From Streptomyces dangxiongensis (GTDB lineage: Bacteria; Actinomycetota; Actinomycetes; Streptomycetales; Streptomycetaceae): DNA of 64,000 nucleotides. The translations under genes and the position numbers were made by a program. The notes beneath the pieces were generated by a model. The model worked only from the letters and a program-made list of their open reading frames with translations, was not told the origin of the DNA and searched no databases. Location of the stretch: the NCBI RefSeq assembly GCF_003675325.1, contig NZ_CP033073.1, positions 7,254,001-7,318,000 of the forward strand. The letters run 5' to 3'. Position 1 is the first letter of the stretch. Each line of letters opens with the position of its first letter. Below are positions 34,801-42,936 of this stretch, piece by piece.

Positions 34801-35175
34801 GTGACACCGCCGACTTCGCAGCAGCAGCTCTATCGGTTCCTGGAGGACCGGTTCACCTGTGCGCAGGCATGTACGGAGTGCGCCCGGACCTGCGCGGTGC
34901 GGGCGAGTCTGGTCGAGCCGGACGGCACCGAGCGCCAGGAGCGCGTGCGCCGGATCGGCATCATGTGCGCCGAGGTGTGCGACGCCACCTGCCGGGTGCT
35001 GTGTGAGGAGAACCGCCAGGACGAGGAGACGCTCCGGGTCCGGGTGGAGTGGTGCCGCTCGGTGTGTCTGGAGTGCGCGCACGCCTTCGACGATCACCCA
35101 GGCGCCGAACCGGCCGCGGCCGTCTGCCGGGGCTGCGCCGATGCCTGCGCGGGTTTCCTGGAAATGCTCAACTGA
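34801..35175 (+). CDS. Cys-rich four-helix-bundle protein, copper-storage-like (DUF326)
   Basis: A 124-residue protein with fourteen cysteines arranged on four predicted helices: FTCAQACTECARTC, MCAEVCDATCRVLC, WCRSVCLECAH and VCRGCADACAG. This CxxxC/CxxC spacing is typical of Csp copper-storage and DUF326 proteins, which line a helical bundle with thiols and bind many Cu(I) ions. There is no signal peptide, so it would be cytosolic, like Csp3. The GTG at 34801 (VTPPTSQQQLYRF) fits related proteins, but no ribosome-binding site is visible; GTG at 34771 is an alternative. No copper transporter is adjacent. Confidence 0.78.
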   Translation: MTPPTSQQQLYRFLEDRFTCAQACTECARTCAVRASLVEPDGTERQERVRRIGIMCAEVCDATCRVLCEENRQDEETLRVRVEWCRSVCLECAHAFDDHPGAEPAAAVCRGCADACAGFLEMLN

Positions 35176-35211
35176 GTGCCCCTGTCCCAAGCGCATGATC
35201 GACGTCAGCGT

Positions 35212-35227
35212 GTGAAACGCGTTCCAC
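35212..35227. promoter_or_regulatory. 16-bp inverted repeat upstream of the FAD oxidoreductase gene
   Basis: GTGAAACGCGTTCCAC is a palindrome with one mismatched pair, centred on ACGCGT, 28 bp before the start at 35256. It is a plausible repressor or activator site for the oxidoreductase gene. No regulator is adjacent. Confidence 0.4.
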
Positions 35228-35255
35228 TGCGTGCGTCCACGTGTTACGAAGGACC

Positions 35256-36821
35256 ATGTCCGCGAACGAGGGAACCCGCGCGTACGACGCCGTGATCGTC
35301 GGCGGTGGCCACAACGGCCTGGTCGCCGCCGCCTACCTGGCCCGGGCCGGCCGCTCCGTACTGGTGTTGGAGCGGCTGGACCACACCGGCGGCGCGGCCG
35401 TCTCCACCCGCCCGTTCACCGGGCTCGACGCCCGGCTGTCGCGCTACTCCTACCTGGTCAGCCTGCTCCCGACCAAGATCGTGCGCGACCTCGGGCTCGA
35501 CTTCCGGGTCCGCACCCGCGGCATATCCTCGTACACCCCCACCGAGCGGGACGGGCGGCCGACCGGACTCCTCGTCGGCGGTGGCGAGCAGCGCACCAGG
35601 GAGTCCTTCGCCCGGCTGACCGGCGGCGACCGCGAGTACGAGGCCTGGCAGCGCTTCTACGGCATGACCGGCCGCGTCGCCCAGCGGGTCTTCCCGACGC
35701 TCACCGAACCCCTGCCCACCCGCGACGAGCTGCGCCGCCGGATCGATGACGAGGCCGCCTGGCGGGCCCTGTTCGAGGAGCCGGTCGGCGTCGCCGTCGA
35801 GGACACCTTCCACGACGACCTGGTCCGGGGTGTCGTCCTCACCGACGCGCTGATCGGCACCTTCGCCGACGCCCACGACCCCTCCCTCGCCCAGAACCGC
35901 TGCTTCCTCTACCACGTCGTCGGCGGCGGCACCGGAGCCTGGGACGTGCCCGTCGGCGGCATGGGCGCGCTGACCGGCGCACTGGCCGCCGCCGCCCGCG
36001 CGGCCGGCGCCGAGATCGCGACCGGCCACGAGGCCGTCCGCATCCACACCGACGGGAACACCGCCGAGGTCGCCTACCGCACCCGGGACGGCGAGGGCGC
36101 CGCCGCCGCCCGGCACGTCCTGGTGAACGCCTCCCCGCGGGAGCTGGCCGCGCTCACCGGGGACCCGGCGCCCGAAGCCGCCGAAGGCGCCCAGTTCAAG
36201 GTCAACATGCTGCTCACCCGGCTCCCCGGACTGCGCGACCCCGGCGTCGACCCCCGCGAGGCCTTCGCCGGCACCTTCCACATCGCCGAGGGCTACCGCC
36301 AGCTCGCCACCGCCCACGCCCAGGCCGCCGCCGGCGAACTCCCCGCCGCGCCGCCCTCGGAGATCTACTGCCACTCCCTGACCGACCCCACCATCCTCGG
36401 CCCGGACCTGGCGGAACGTGGCTACCAGACCCTCACCCTGTTCGGCCTGCACACCCCGGCCCGGCTCTTCGACCGGGACAACGACGCCGTGCGCGAGGAG
36501 CTGCTGAAGTCCACCCTCGGCCAGCTCGACGCCCACCTCGCCGAACCGCTCGCCGACTGCGTGGCCACCGACGCCGACGGCCGGCCCTGCATCGAGGCGA
36601 AGACCCCGCTCGACCTCGAACGGGACCTGCGACTGCCCGGCGGCCACATCTTCCACCGGGCCCTGTCCTGGCCGTACGCCCAGCAGGAGACGGGCCGTTG
36701 GGGCGTGGAGACCGGGCACCCCGGCGTCCTGCTCTGCGGGGCGGGCGCGGTGCGCGGGGGAGGAGTGAGCGGCGTACCGGGACACAACGCGGCGATGGCG
36801 GTGCTGGAGGCGAACACCTGA
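35256..36821 (+). CDS. Phytoene-desaturase-like FAD-dependent oxidoreductase
   Basis: A 521-residue flavoprotein. AYDAVIVGGGHNGLVAAAYL and ARAGRSVLVLERLDHTGGAA bind FAD, and HPGVLLCGAGAVRGGGVSGV near the C-terminus is the second FAD contact typical of the CrtI/amine-oxidase superfamily. The middle section is a substrate-binding domain of helical type. Relatives include carotenoid desaturases, ketolases and uncharacterised actinobacterial oxidoreductases. No phytoene synthase or other carotenoid gene is adjacent, so a carotenoid substrate is only possible. GAAGGA precedes the ATG. An inverted repeat lies 28 bp upstream. Confidence 0.8.
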   Translation: MSANEGTRAYDAVIVGGGHNGLVAAAYLARAGRSVLVLERLDHTGGAAVSTRPFTGLDARLSRYSYLVSLLPTKIVRDLGLDFRVRTRGISSYTPTERDGRPTGLLVGGGEQRTRESFARLTGGDREYEAWQRFYGMTGRVAQRVFPTLTEPLPTRDELRRRIDDEAAWRALFEEPVGVAVEDTFHDDLVRGVVLTDALIGTFADAHDPSLAQNRCFLYHVVGGGTGAWDVPVGGMGALTGALAAAARAAGAEIATGHEAVRIHTDGNTAEVAYRTRDGEGAAAARHVLVNASPRELAALTGDPAPEAAEGAQFKVNMLLTRLPGLRDPGVDPREAFAGTFHIAEGYRQLATAHAQAAAGELPAAPPSEIYCHSLTDPTILGPDLAERGYQTLTLFGLHTPARLFDRDNDAVREELLKSTLGQLDAHLAEPLADCVATDADGRPCIEAKTPLDLERDLRLPGGHIFHRALSWPYAQQETGRWGVETGHPGVLLCGAGAVRGGGVSGVPGHNAAMAVLEANT

Positions 36822-37034
36822 GGCGACTGCGGCAAACCTGCCGGTCGGGCGGTCAGGTCCCGGCGGTGGTCGCGGGCGCGCGGTAGTCGTGGGCCCGGTG
36901 GCGGTCGCGGTGCCGGTGACGGGCGCGGGGCCGGTGGTGACGCGTCGGAGCGCCGGGCGAGCGTCCGGCCGCCCCTGGCACGCCGGCCCCCGCATGCTTG
37001 ACCGGCGCGCCCGGCGGCCCGAGGATCGGCTGTC

Positions 37035-38531
37035 ATGACGCAGGGACACGGCAGTACGGTCGACGGGGTGCTGCGGCGCAGCGCCCGCCGCACCCCGGCG
37101 CGCCTCGCGGTGGAGTACGGCGAGCGTGGCTGGACGTACGGCGAACTCGACGACGCCGTCTCCCGCGCGGCCTCCCTCCTGCGCGCCGAGGGCCTCGCAC
37201 CCGGCGACCGGGTCGCCTCCTACGGCCACAACTCCGACGCCTGTCTAATCGCCTTCCTCGCCTGCTCCCGCGCGGGCCTGATCCACGTGCCGGTCAACCA
37301 CGGCCTCACCGGAGCCGACCTGGCCCACATCCTCGGCGAGTCGGGCAGCACGCTGGTGCTCGCCGACCCGGACCTGGCCGGCCGGCTCCCGCGGGACGCG
37401 CGGGTGCTGGCGCTGCGGGACACGGACGACTCGCTGCTGACCCGGCTCCCGCAGGCACCGCCGTACGACGGCCCCGAACCCCGCACCGAGGACCTGGCGC
37501 AGTTGCTGTACACCTCCGGGACGACCGCCCTGCCCAAGGGCGCGATGATGACCCACCGGGCCCTGGTGCACGAGTACCTCAGCGCGATCACGGCCCTCGA
37601 CCTCAGCGCCGGCGACCGCCCGGTGCACGCCCTGCCGCTCTACCACTCGGCGCAGCTACACGTGTTCCTGCTGCCCTCCCTCGCCGTCGGCGCGACCAAC
37701 GTCATCCTGGACGCGCCCGACGGGGACCGGCTGCTCGACCTCATCGAAACCGGCCGCGTGGACAGCCTGTTCGCGCCGCCCACGGTGTGGATCGGCCTGG
37801 CCGGCCGGCCCGACTTCGCCACCCGCGACCTCGGCGGCCTGCGCAAGGCGTACTACGGCGCGTCCGTCATGCCGGTGCCCGTGCTGGAGCGGCTGCGACG
37901 GCACCTGCCCCACCTCGCCTTCTACAACTGCTTCGGGCAGAGCGAGATCGGCCCGCTGGCCACCGTCCTCGGCCCCGACGAGCACGAGGGCCGGCTGGAC
38001 TCCTGCGGCCGCACGGTGCTGTTCGTGGACGCCCGGGTCGTGGACGACGACGGCGCGGACGTACCGGACGGCACGCCCGGTGAAATCGTCTACCGGTCAC
38101 CGCAGTTGTGCGAGGGCTACTGGGACCGGCCCGAGGAGACGGCCGAGGCCTTCCGCGACGGCTGGTTCCACTCCGGCGACCTCGCCGTGCGCGACTCCGA
38201 CGGCTACTTCACCATCGTGGACCGGGTGAAGGACGTCATCAACTCCGGTGGCGTGCTGGTGGCCTCGCGCCAGGTCGAGGACGCGCTCCACACCCACGAG
38301 GCGGTCGCCGAGGCCGCTGTGATCGGTCTGCCCGACGAGCGGTGGATCGAGGCCGTCACGGCGGTCGTCGTCCCGTGCGGCGAGGTGACCGGGGACCAGC
38401 TCATCGCGCACGTGAAAGGGCGGCTGACACCGTTCAAGGCGCCCAAACGGGTGCTGTTCGTGGACGCGCTGCCGCGCAACGCCAGCGGCAAGATCCTCAA
38501 ACGCGAACTCCGCGACCGCTTCACCGCGTGA
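37035..38531 (+). CDS. Acyl-CoA synthetase (AMP-dependent ligase)
   Basis: A 498-residue ANL-superfamily enzyme that adenylates a carboxylate and transfers it to CoA. AMP-binding signature LLYTSGTTALPKGAMMTH lies near residue 156. FYNCFGQSEIGPLATV is motif A5, WFHSGDLAVRDSDGY the hinge-adjacent motif, VDRVKDVINSGGVLVASRQV motif A8, and PRNASGKILKREL carries the catalytic Lys. Substrate is not clear from sequence: fatty, aryl or short-chain acids are all possible. The start at 37035 (MTQGHGST) follows a gap of about 210 bp with no gene I recognise. Convergent with paaK, another acid-CoA ligase. Confidence 0.85.
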   Translation: MTQGHGSTVDGVLRRSARRTPARLAVEYGERGWTYGELDDAVSRAASLLRAEGLAPGDRVASYGHNSDACLIAFLACSRAGLIHVPVNHGLTGADLAHILGESGSTLVLADPDLAGRLPRDARVLALRDTDDSLLTRLPQAPPYDGPEPRTEDLAQLLYTSGTTALPKGAMMTHRALVHEYLSAITALDLSAGDRPVHALPLYHSAQLHVFLLPSLAVGATNVILDAPDGDRLLDLIETGRVDSLFAPPTVWIGLAGRPDFATRDLGGLRKAYYGASVMPVPVLERLRRHLPHLAFYNCFGQSEIGPLATVLGPDEHEGRLDSCGRTVLFVDARVVDDDGADVPDGTPGEIVYRSPQLCEGYWDRPEETAEAFRDGWFHSGDLAVRDSDGYFTIVDRVKDVINSGGVLVASRQVEDALHTHEAVAEAAVIGLPDERWIEAVTAVVVPCGEVTGDQLIAHVKGRLTPFKAPKRVLFVDALPRNASGKILKRELRDRFTA

Positions 38532-38680
38532 CCGGGACCCCCGCCCCCGGCCCGACGGCAACGGCACCCCGTCCTGACCGACGGCGACAGCGCACCGCCC
38601 GGACCGGCTGCCGCAGCACGCCGGCCCGGTGACCAGATCCCGTCAGGACTCCGCGGTTCGGGCCGGCGCCGGCGTTCGGG

Positions 38681-39997
38681 TCACGTCGACACGTGTCCGG
38701 CGTCCCGTGGCCGCAGGTCGACGATCCGGCGGATCTTCCCCACCGACCGCTCCAGTGACTCAGGCTCCACGATCTCCACGCCGACCGACACACCGACGCC
38801 GTCCCTGACCGCCGCGACGATCGACCGGGCCGCCGCGTCCCGTGCCTCCGGCGTCGCCCCCGGCCGGGCCTCGGCCCGGACGGTCAGCGCGTCCAGCCGG
38901 CCCTTCCGGGTGAGGCGTAGCTGGAAGTGCGGCGCCACGCCGGGCGTGCGCAGCACGATCTCCTCGATCTGGGTCGGGAACAGGTTGACCCCACGCAGGA
39001 TCACCATGTCGTCGCTGCGCCCGGTGACCTTCTCCATCCGCCGGAACACCCGGGCCGTCCCGGGCAGCAGCCGCGTCAGGTCCCGCGTCCGGTACCGCAC
39101 GATCGGCATGGCCTCCTTGGTGAGCGACGTGAACACCAGCTCGCCCCGCTCACCCTCCGGCAGCACCTCGCCCGTGATCGGATCGACGACCTCCGGATAG
39201 AAGTGGTCCTCCCACACATGGAGGCCGTCCTTGGTCTCCGCGCACTCCTGGGCCACGCCGGGCCCGATCACCTCGGACAGCCCGTAGATGTCGACCGCGT
39301 CGATCGCGAACCGCTCCTCGATCTCCCGCCGCATCTGCTCGGTCCACGGCTCGCCCCCGAAGACACCCGCCCGCAGGGAGGTGCCGCGCGGGTCCACGCC
39401 CTGGCGTTCGAACTCGTCCAGCAGCGTGAGCATGTAGGACGGGGTCACCATGACGACCGACGGTTCCAGGTCCCGGATCAGCCGCACCTGCCGGGCCGTC
39501 ATGCCGCCGGACGCGGGGACGACCGTACAGCCCAGGCGCTCGGCACCATAGTGAGCGCCCAGACCACCGGTGAACAACCCATAGCCGTATGCCACATGCA
39601 CGATGTCGCCGGGTCGCCCGCCGGCCGCGCGGATGGACCGTGCCACCATGTCGGCCCACATGGAGAGGTCGTTGTCCGTGTAGCCGACCACGGTGGGCCG
39701 GCCCGTGGTGCCGCTGGAGGCGTGCAGCCGGCGGATCCGCTCGCGCGGTACCGCGAACATGCCGTACGGGTAGTTCTCCCGCAGGTCGGATTTGGTCGTC
39801 AAGGGGAATTGGGCCAGGTCGGCGAGCGAGCGGCAGTCCTCCGGGCGGACACCGGCCTTGTCGAACGACTCCCGGTAGAACGGGACGTGCTCGTAGGCGT
39901 GCCGCAGCGACGCCCGCAGCCGCTCTAGCTGCAACGCCCGCAGCTCCTCCGGCCCGAGCCGTTCGCCCGCGTCGAGCAGGTCCCTCGCATCCGCCAT
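38681..39997 (-). CDS. paaK: Phenylacetate-CoA ligase
   Basis: A 438-residue PaaK-type ligase that activates phenylacetate to phenylacetyl-CoA, the entry step of aerobic phenylacetate degradation. HASSGTTGRPTVVGYTDND is the phosphate-binding loop. VIGPGVAQECAETKDGLHVW, YRTRDLTRLLPG and VILRGVNLFPTQIEEIVLR are family hallmarks. The usual length is about 430-440. The rest of the Paa pathway (paaABCDE and others) is absent from the window. GGGAGG precedes the ATG at 39997. An 18-bp operator lies 35 bp upstream. It could accept other arylacetates. Confidence 0.9.
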   Translation of the reverse strand: MADARDLLDAGERLGPEELRALQLERLRASLRHAYEHVPFYRESFDKAGVRPEDCRSLADLAQFPLTTKSDLRENYPYGMFAVPRERIRRLHASSGTTGRPTVVGYTDNDLSMWADMVARSIRAAGGRPGDIVHVAYGYGLFTGGLGAHYGAERLGCTVVPASGGMTARQVRLIRDLEPSVVMVTPSYMLTLLDEFERQGVDPRGTSLRAGVFGGEPWTEQMRREIEERFAIDAVDIYGLSEVIGPGVAQECAETKDGLHVWEDHFYPEVVDPITGEVLPEGERGELVFTSLTKEAMPIVRYRTRDLTRLLPGTARVFRRMEKVTGRSDDMVILRGVNLFPTQIEEIVLRTPGVAPHFQLRLTRKGRLDALTVRAEARPGATPEARDAAARSIVAAVRDGVGVSVGVEIVEPESLERSVGKIRRIVDLRPRDAGHVST

Positions 39998-40031
39998 CGG
40001 GACGCCTCCCTCGCCAGACTCATATTCCGGA

Positions 40032-40049
40032 CGACCGATCATTCGGTCG
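40032..40049. promoter_or_regulatory. Perfect inverted repeat upstream of paaK
   Basis: CGACCGA and TCGGTCG form perfect 7-bp arms around TCAT. The site lies 35 bp upstream of the paaK ATG, where it would overlap the promoter. The ACCGA-n-TCGGT form resembles TetR-family PaaR operators of actinobacteria. The regulator is not encoded in the window. Confidence 0.6.
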
Positions 40050-40253
40050 CCCTCTTCGGGATCAGTAATTCAGGCGTCCGGATTCCAGGCAAGAGGGCGG
40101 TGGAATTTTTCCCGGCCGCGCCGGCCCGGCCCGGCCCGGGTGGCGGGCCGGGCCGGCGCCGGGGCCGGTCGACGGTGGGCGCGGGGCACCGGCCGCACCG
40201 GCCCGCGGGGAAAGGCGTTGCGGCCGGGCGCGGGGCGCCGGGATGATCGCCGC

Positions 40254-41120
40254 ATGCCCGCCTTCAGTACAGCCGACGGCACCCGGCTCGCCTACCACCT
40301 GCGCGGAACCGGCGAGCCCCTCGCCGTCCTGCCCGGCGGCCCGATGCGGGCCTCCGCCTACCTCGGGGACCTCGGCGGACTGGCCGCGGTCCGCCGGCTG
40401 GCCCTGCTGGACCTGCGGGGCACCGGGAACTCGGCGACGCCGGCCGACCCGGCGACGTACCGCTGTGACCGGATGGTCGAGGACGTGGAGGCGTGGCGGG
40501 CCCACATGGGGCTGGAGCACATGGATCTGCTCGCGCACTCGGCCGGAGCCGCCCTGGCGCTGCTCTACGCCGCCCGCCACCCGCACCGGATACGGCGGCT
40601 GGTGCTGGTCACCCCCAACCCGTCCCCGCTCGGAATGCGCGCCACGCCCGAGGACCGGCTCGCCGCGGCCCGGCTGCGCGCGGACGAACCGTGGTTCGCG
40701 CGGGCGTACCCCGCCTTCCGGGCCTGGCTCGCGGACGGCGCTGACTTCGACGACACGTTCCTGCCGTTCTTCTACGGCCGCTGGAACGACACCGCCCGGG
40801 CTCACGCGGACGCCGAACCGGGACAGACCAACGACGAGGCGGGCGACCGCTACTTCGCCGAGGGCGCGTTCGACCCGGATGCCACCCGGACCGCCCTCGC
40901 CGCCCTGACCGCGCCGGTCCTCGTGTACGCGGGCGGAGCCGACGGCGGACCGTGCCCCGACCTCGCCCACCGCACCGCCCGGGCCCTCCCCGACGCCGAG
41001 GTCGCCGTCCAGCCCGGCGCCGGACACTACCCCTGGCTGGACGACCCGCGGTGGTTCCGCGGTCGGGTCGCCGCCTTCCTCGGCACCCCCGCGGACACCC
41101 CGCGGACCCCGGCCCGCTGA
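40254..41120 (+). CDS. Alpha/beta hydrolase (proline-iminopeptidase-like)
   Basis: A 288-residue alpha/beta-hydrolase. An oxyanion-hole loop (LAVLPGGPMRASAYLGDLGG) and LALLDLRGTGNSATPADP give the N-terminal fold. The nucleophile elbow DLLAHSAGAALALLYAA has Ser in A-H-S-A-G instead of the consensus GxSxG. An Asp in YAGGADGGPCPD and His in QPGAGHYPWLDDPRW complete a plausible triad. The cap region has WFARAYPAFRAWLADGADF. Similarity is closest to proline iminopeptidase/tripeptidyl hydrolases (S33), but substrate is unknown. The start follows GGGATGA. It is divergent from paaK with a separate promoter. Confidence 0.8.
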   Translation: MPAFSTADGTRLAYHLRGTGEPLAVLPGGPMRASAYLGDLGGLAAVRRLALLDLRGTGNSATPADPATYRCDRMVEDVEAWRAHMGLEHMDLLAHSAGAALALLYAARHPHRIRRLVLVTPNPSPLGMRATPEDRLAAARLRADEPWFARAYPAFRAWLADGADFDDTFLPFFYGRWNDTARAHADAEPGQTNDEAGDRYFAEGAFDPDATRTALAALTAPVLVYAGGADGGPCPDLAHRTARALPDAEVAVQPGAGHYPWLDDPRWFRGRVAAFLGTPADTPRTPAR

Positions 41121-41196
41121 ACGGCCCGCATCCGTCGGCCGCCACCGTGCCGCAGGAAGCGGCCATGCGCACGGCGGCGGCTCGCGGTTCTCCTCC

Positions 41197-41228
41197 GCGT
41201 GGCTGCGTGGCTGCGTGGCTGCGTGGGG
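41197..41228 (+). repeat. Octamer tandem repeat GCGTGGCT
   Basis: Three exact copies of GCGTGGCT followed by the variant GCGTGGGG, in the gap upstream of the DUF397 gene. It looks like a slippage-prone microsatellite. Position upstream of the promoter leaves a regulatory effect possible but unproven. Confidence 0.7.
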
Positions 41229-41358
41229 TCCGTGCCCCGGCCGGCTGGCCGGCCGGGGGACTGCGGCCGTACTCCCGAAGTCCCTCCCGTGTGCCCTGTC
41301 CGCCATAGCGGCCGGTCGCTAGGCTGACCGCGGACGACGAACCGGGAGGAGCAGGTAC

Positions 41359-41601
41359 GTGGCCGAGACCATCACCCAGCAGCAGCCGCTCACGGGCTGG
41401 GACAAGCCCGAGCTGGACCTCAGCAGGGCCGAGTGGCAGTCCAGCAGCCAGGGCAGGGGCGATGTCCAGATCGCCTTCGTCGAGGGCTTCATCGCGATGC
41501 GCAACAGCGGCCGGCCGGACAGCCCCTCCCTGATCTTCACCCCGGCGGAATGGGGAGCCTTCGTCTCCGGCGCGCGGGAAGGGGAGTTCGACCTCACCTG
41601 A
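41359..41601 (+). CDS. DUF397 protein
   Basis: An 80-residue protein. Members of this family usually begin with an aromatic/Trp strand and contain a short acidic beta-rich core; here LSRAEWQSSSQGRGDVQIAF and VEGFIAMRNSGRPDSPSLIF, then TPAEWGAFVSGAREGEFDL. DUF397 proteins are typically encoded beside an Xre-family regulator, with which they form toxin-antitoxin-like or signalling pairs in Streptomyces (BldB relatives included). No such regulator lies next to it. GGAGGAG precedes the GTG. The promoter region includes TAGGCT about 45 bases upstream. Confidence 0.75.
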   Translation: MAETITQQQPLTGWDKPELDLSRAEWQSSSQGRGDVQIAFVEGFIAMRNSGRPDSPSLIFTPAEWGAFVSGAREGEFDLT

Positions 41602-41707
41602 ACCGGGGGTGTCGCCGGCGGATTCCGGGACACGCGACCGACAGCGCCCGGCATGGCCCCCACCTGAGCGAGGCTGTCCCCCGCAAGGGGAAGGTCGTGT
41701 CGCGGAG

Positions 41708-42649
41708 GTGAGGAAGACGAGTACTGCGCCGGTCATCGCCGCGGTCGACGGTTCCGGGGGCGGCCTGCGCGCCCTGGACTGGGCCTGGGACGCCGCCCGC
41801 CGCCGCGCGGCACCGCTGCGGGTGGTGCACGTACGGCAGTACGCCGCCTGGGGCCAGGCCGACGTACTGGTCGCCGGCCCGCCCGAGGCGGAGGGCGACC
41901 CGGTCATCGACGACGTGCGCACCCGTCTCGCCGAGCGCACCGGCGGCCCGGCCGTGGAGTACGTCGCCCTGGAAGGCGTCCCGGGCGCCGTCCTGCCCGA
42001 ACTCGGTGCCGACGCCCAGTTGCTCGTGCTCGGCTCCCGGGGCCGCGGCGGCTTCGCCGGCCTGCTGCTCGGCTCCAACGGCCTGGCCACCGCGAGGGAC
42101 GCCACATGCCCCGTGGTCGTCGTGCCGCCGCCGGACCGCGACCGGGGTGCCGCCCACGCCGTCCGTACGGAAGGGGAGCACGGCGACCGGTCCGCCGAGC
42201 CCGGCCCCCGGGTGGTCGTCGGGCTGCACGCCGACAGCCCCGACACGGCCGTGCTCGCCTTCGCCTTCGCCGAGGCCGCCCGGCGCGGAGCACGGGTGCA
42301 CGCGATCGCCGCCTACCCGTGGCCCACCTACACCTGGTCCGCGCCCGGTCAGCCCGTGCCGCCCGCGGTCGACCAGGGGGCCGTGGAACAGGAGATCCGC
42401 GCTATCGCCGAAGGCTTCCTGGCCCCGCACCGCGAGCGGCACCCAGGGATCCGCGCCGACGCCGAGGTGCTGCCCGGCGACGCGGCCGGCCATGTGGTCG
42501 CCGCGTCCCGGGACGCCGACCTGGTCGTCGTCGGCCGGCACCGGCGGCGGTTGCTCGCCCCGGCCCGCATGATGGGCTCGGTCACCCAGGCCGTACTGCT
42601 GCACGCGGCAAGCCCCGTCGCGGTGGTGCCACCGGCTCCGCCGGAGTAG
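41708..42649 (+). CDS. Tandem universal stress protein
   Basis: A 313-residue protein with two USP domains. Domain 1 (about 1-150): APVIAAVDGSGGGLRALDWA and LLVLGSRGRGGFAGLLLGSN, with the ATP-binding G-2x-G-9x-G-like motif, then ARDATCPVVVVPPP. Domain 2 (about 165-313): PRVVVGLHADSPDTAVLAFA and ADLVVVGRHRRRLLAPARMM, then LHAASPVAVVPPA. The second domain's ATP loop reads GRHRRRLLAPARMMGS, less canonical than the first. USPs bind ATP and act in stress and dormancy. GTG at 41708 sits behind GGGGAAGG at about 13 bases; spacing is long, so the exact start is uncertain. Confidence 0.85.
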   Translation: MRKTSTAPVIAAVDGSGGGLRALDWAWDAARRRAAPLRVVHVRQYAAWGQADVLVAGPPEAEGDPVIDDVRTRLAERTGGPAVEYVALEGVPGAVLPELGADAQLLVLGSRGRGGFAGLLLGSNGLATARDATCPVVVVPPPDRDRGAAHAVRTEGEHGDRSAEPGPRVVVGLHADSPDTAVLAFAFAEAARRGARVHAIAAYPWPTYTWSAPGQPVPPAVDQGAVEQEIRAIAEGFLAPHRERHPGIRADAEVLPGDAAGHVVAASRDADLVVVGRHRRRLLAPARMMGSVTQAVLLHAASPVAVVPPAPPE

Positions 42650-42936
42650 TGGGCTCACGGTGGTGCCGCCGGCCCCGCCGGGGCAGTGGGCCCCCGCGGT
42701 CGTGGTGCGGGCCGCCCGCCCCGCTCGATCGAGCAGTGCGGCCCCAGCCGCCCCGGTTAGCAGACCGCGCGACGCCCCGCAATCCGCCCGGTGCCGACTG
42801 ACGCCCCGGCGGCTGTGGTGCGTGGCGCCATGGTGCCCGGACACACCCGAACCTAAGGTTCCGCAACACCCGCCGCTCCAGGCGCCGTCCCCGTGCGGGA
42901 GCGGCCGGGACACGTGTGTCCACCGAAGGAGCCGCC

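Noticed and set aside
36835..36985. His/Arg-rich 42-codon minus-strand frame between the FAD oxidoreductase and acyl-CoA ligase genes
   Set aside because: The frame starts with GTG and ends cleanly, but composition follows repeated CGC/CAC DNA, there is no convincing ribosome-binding site, and no similar protein comes to mind.
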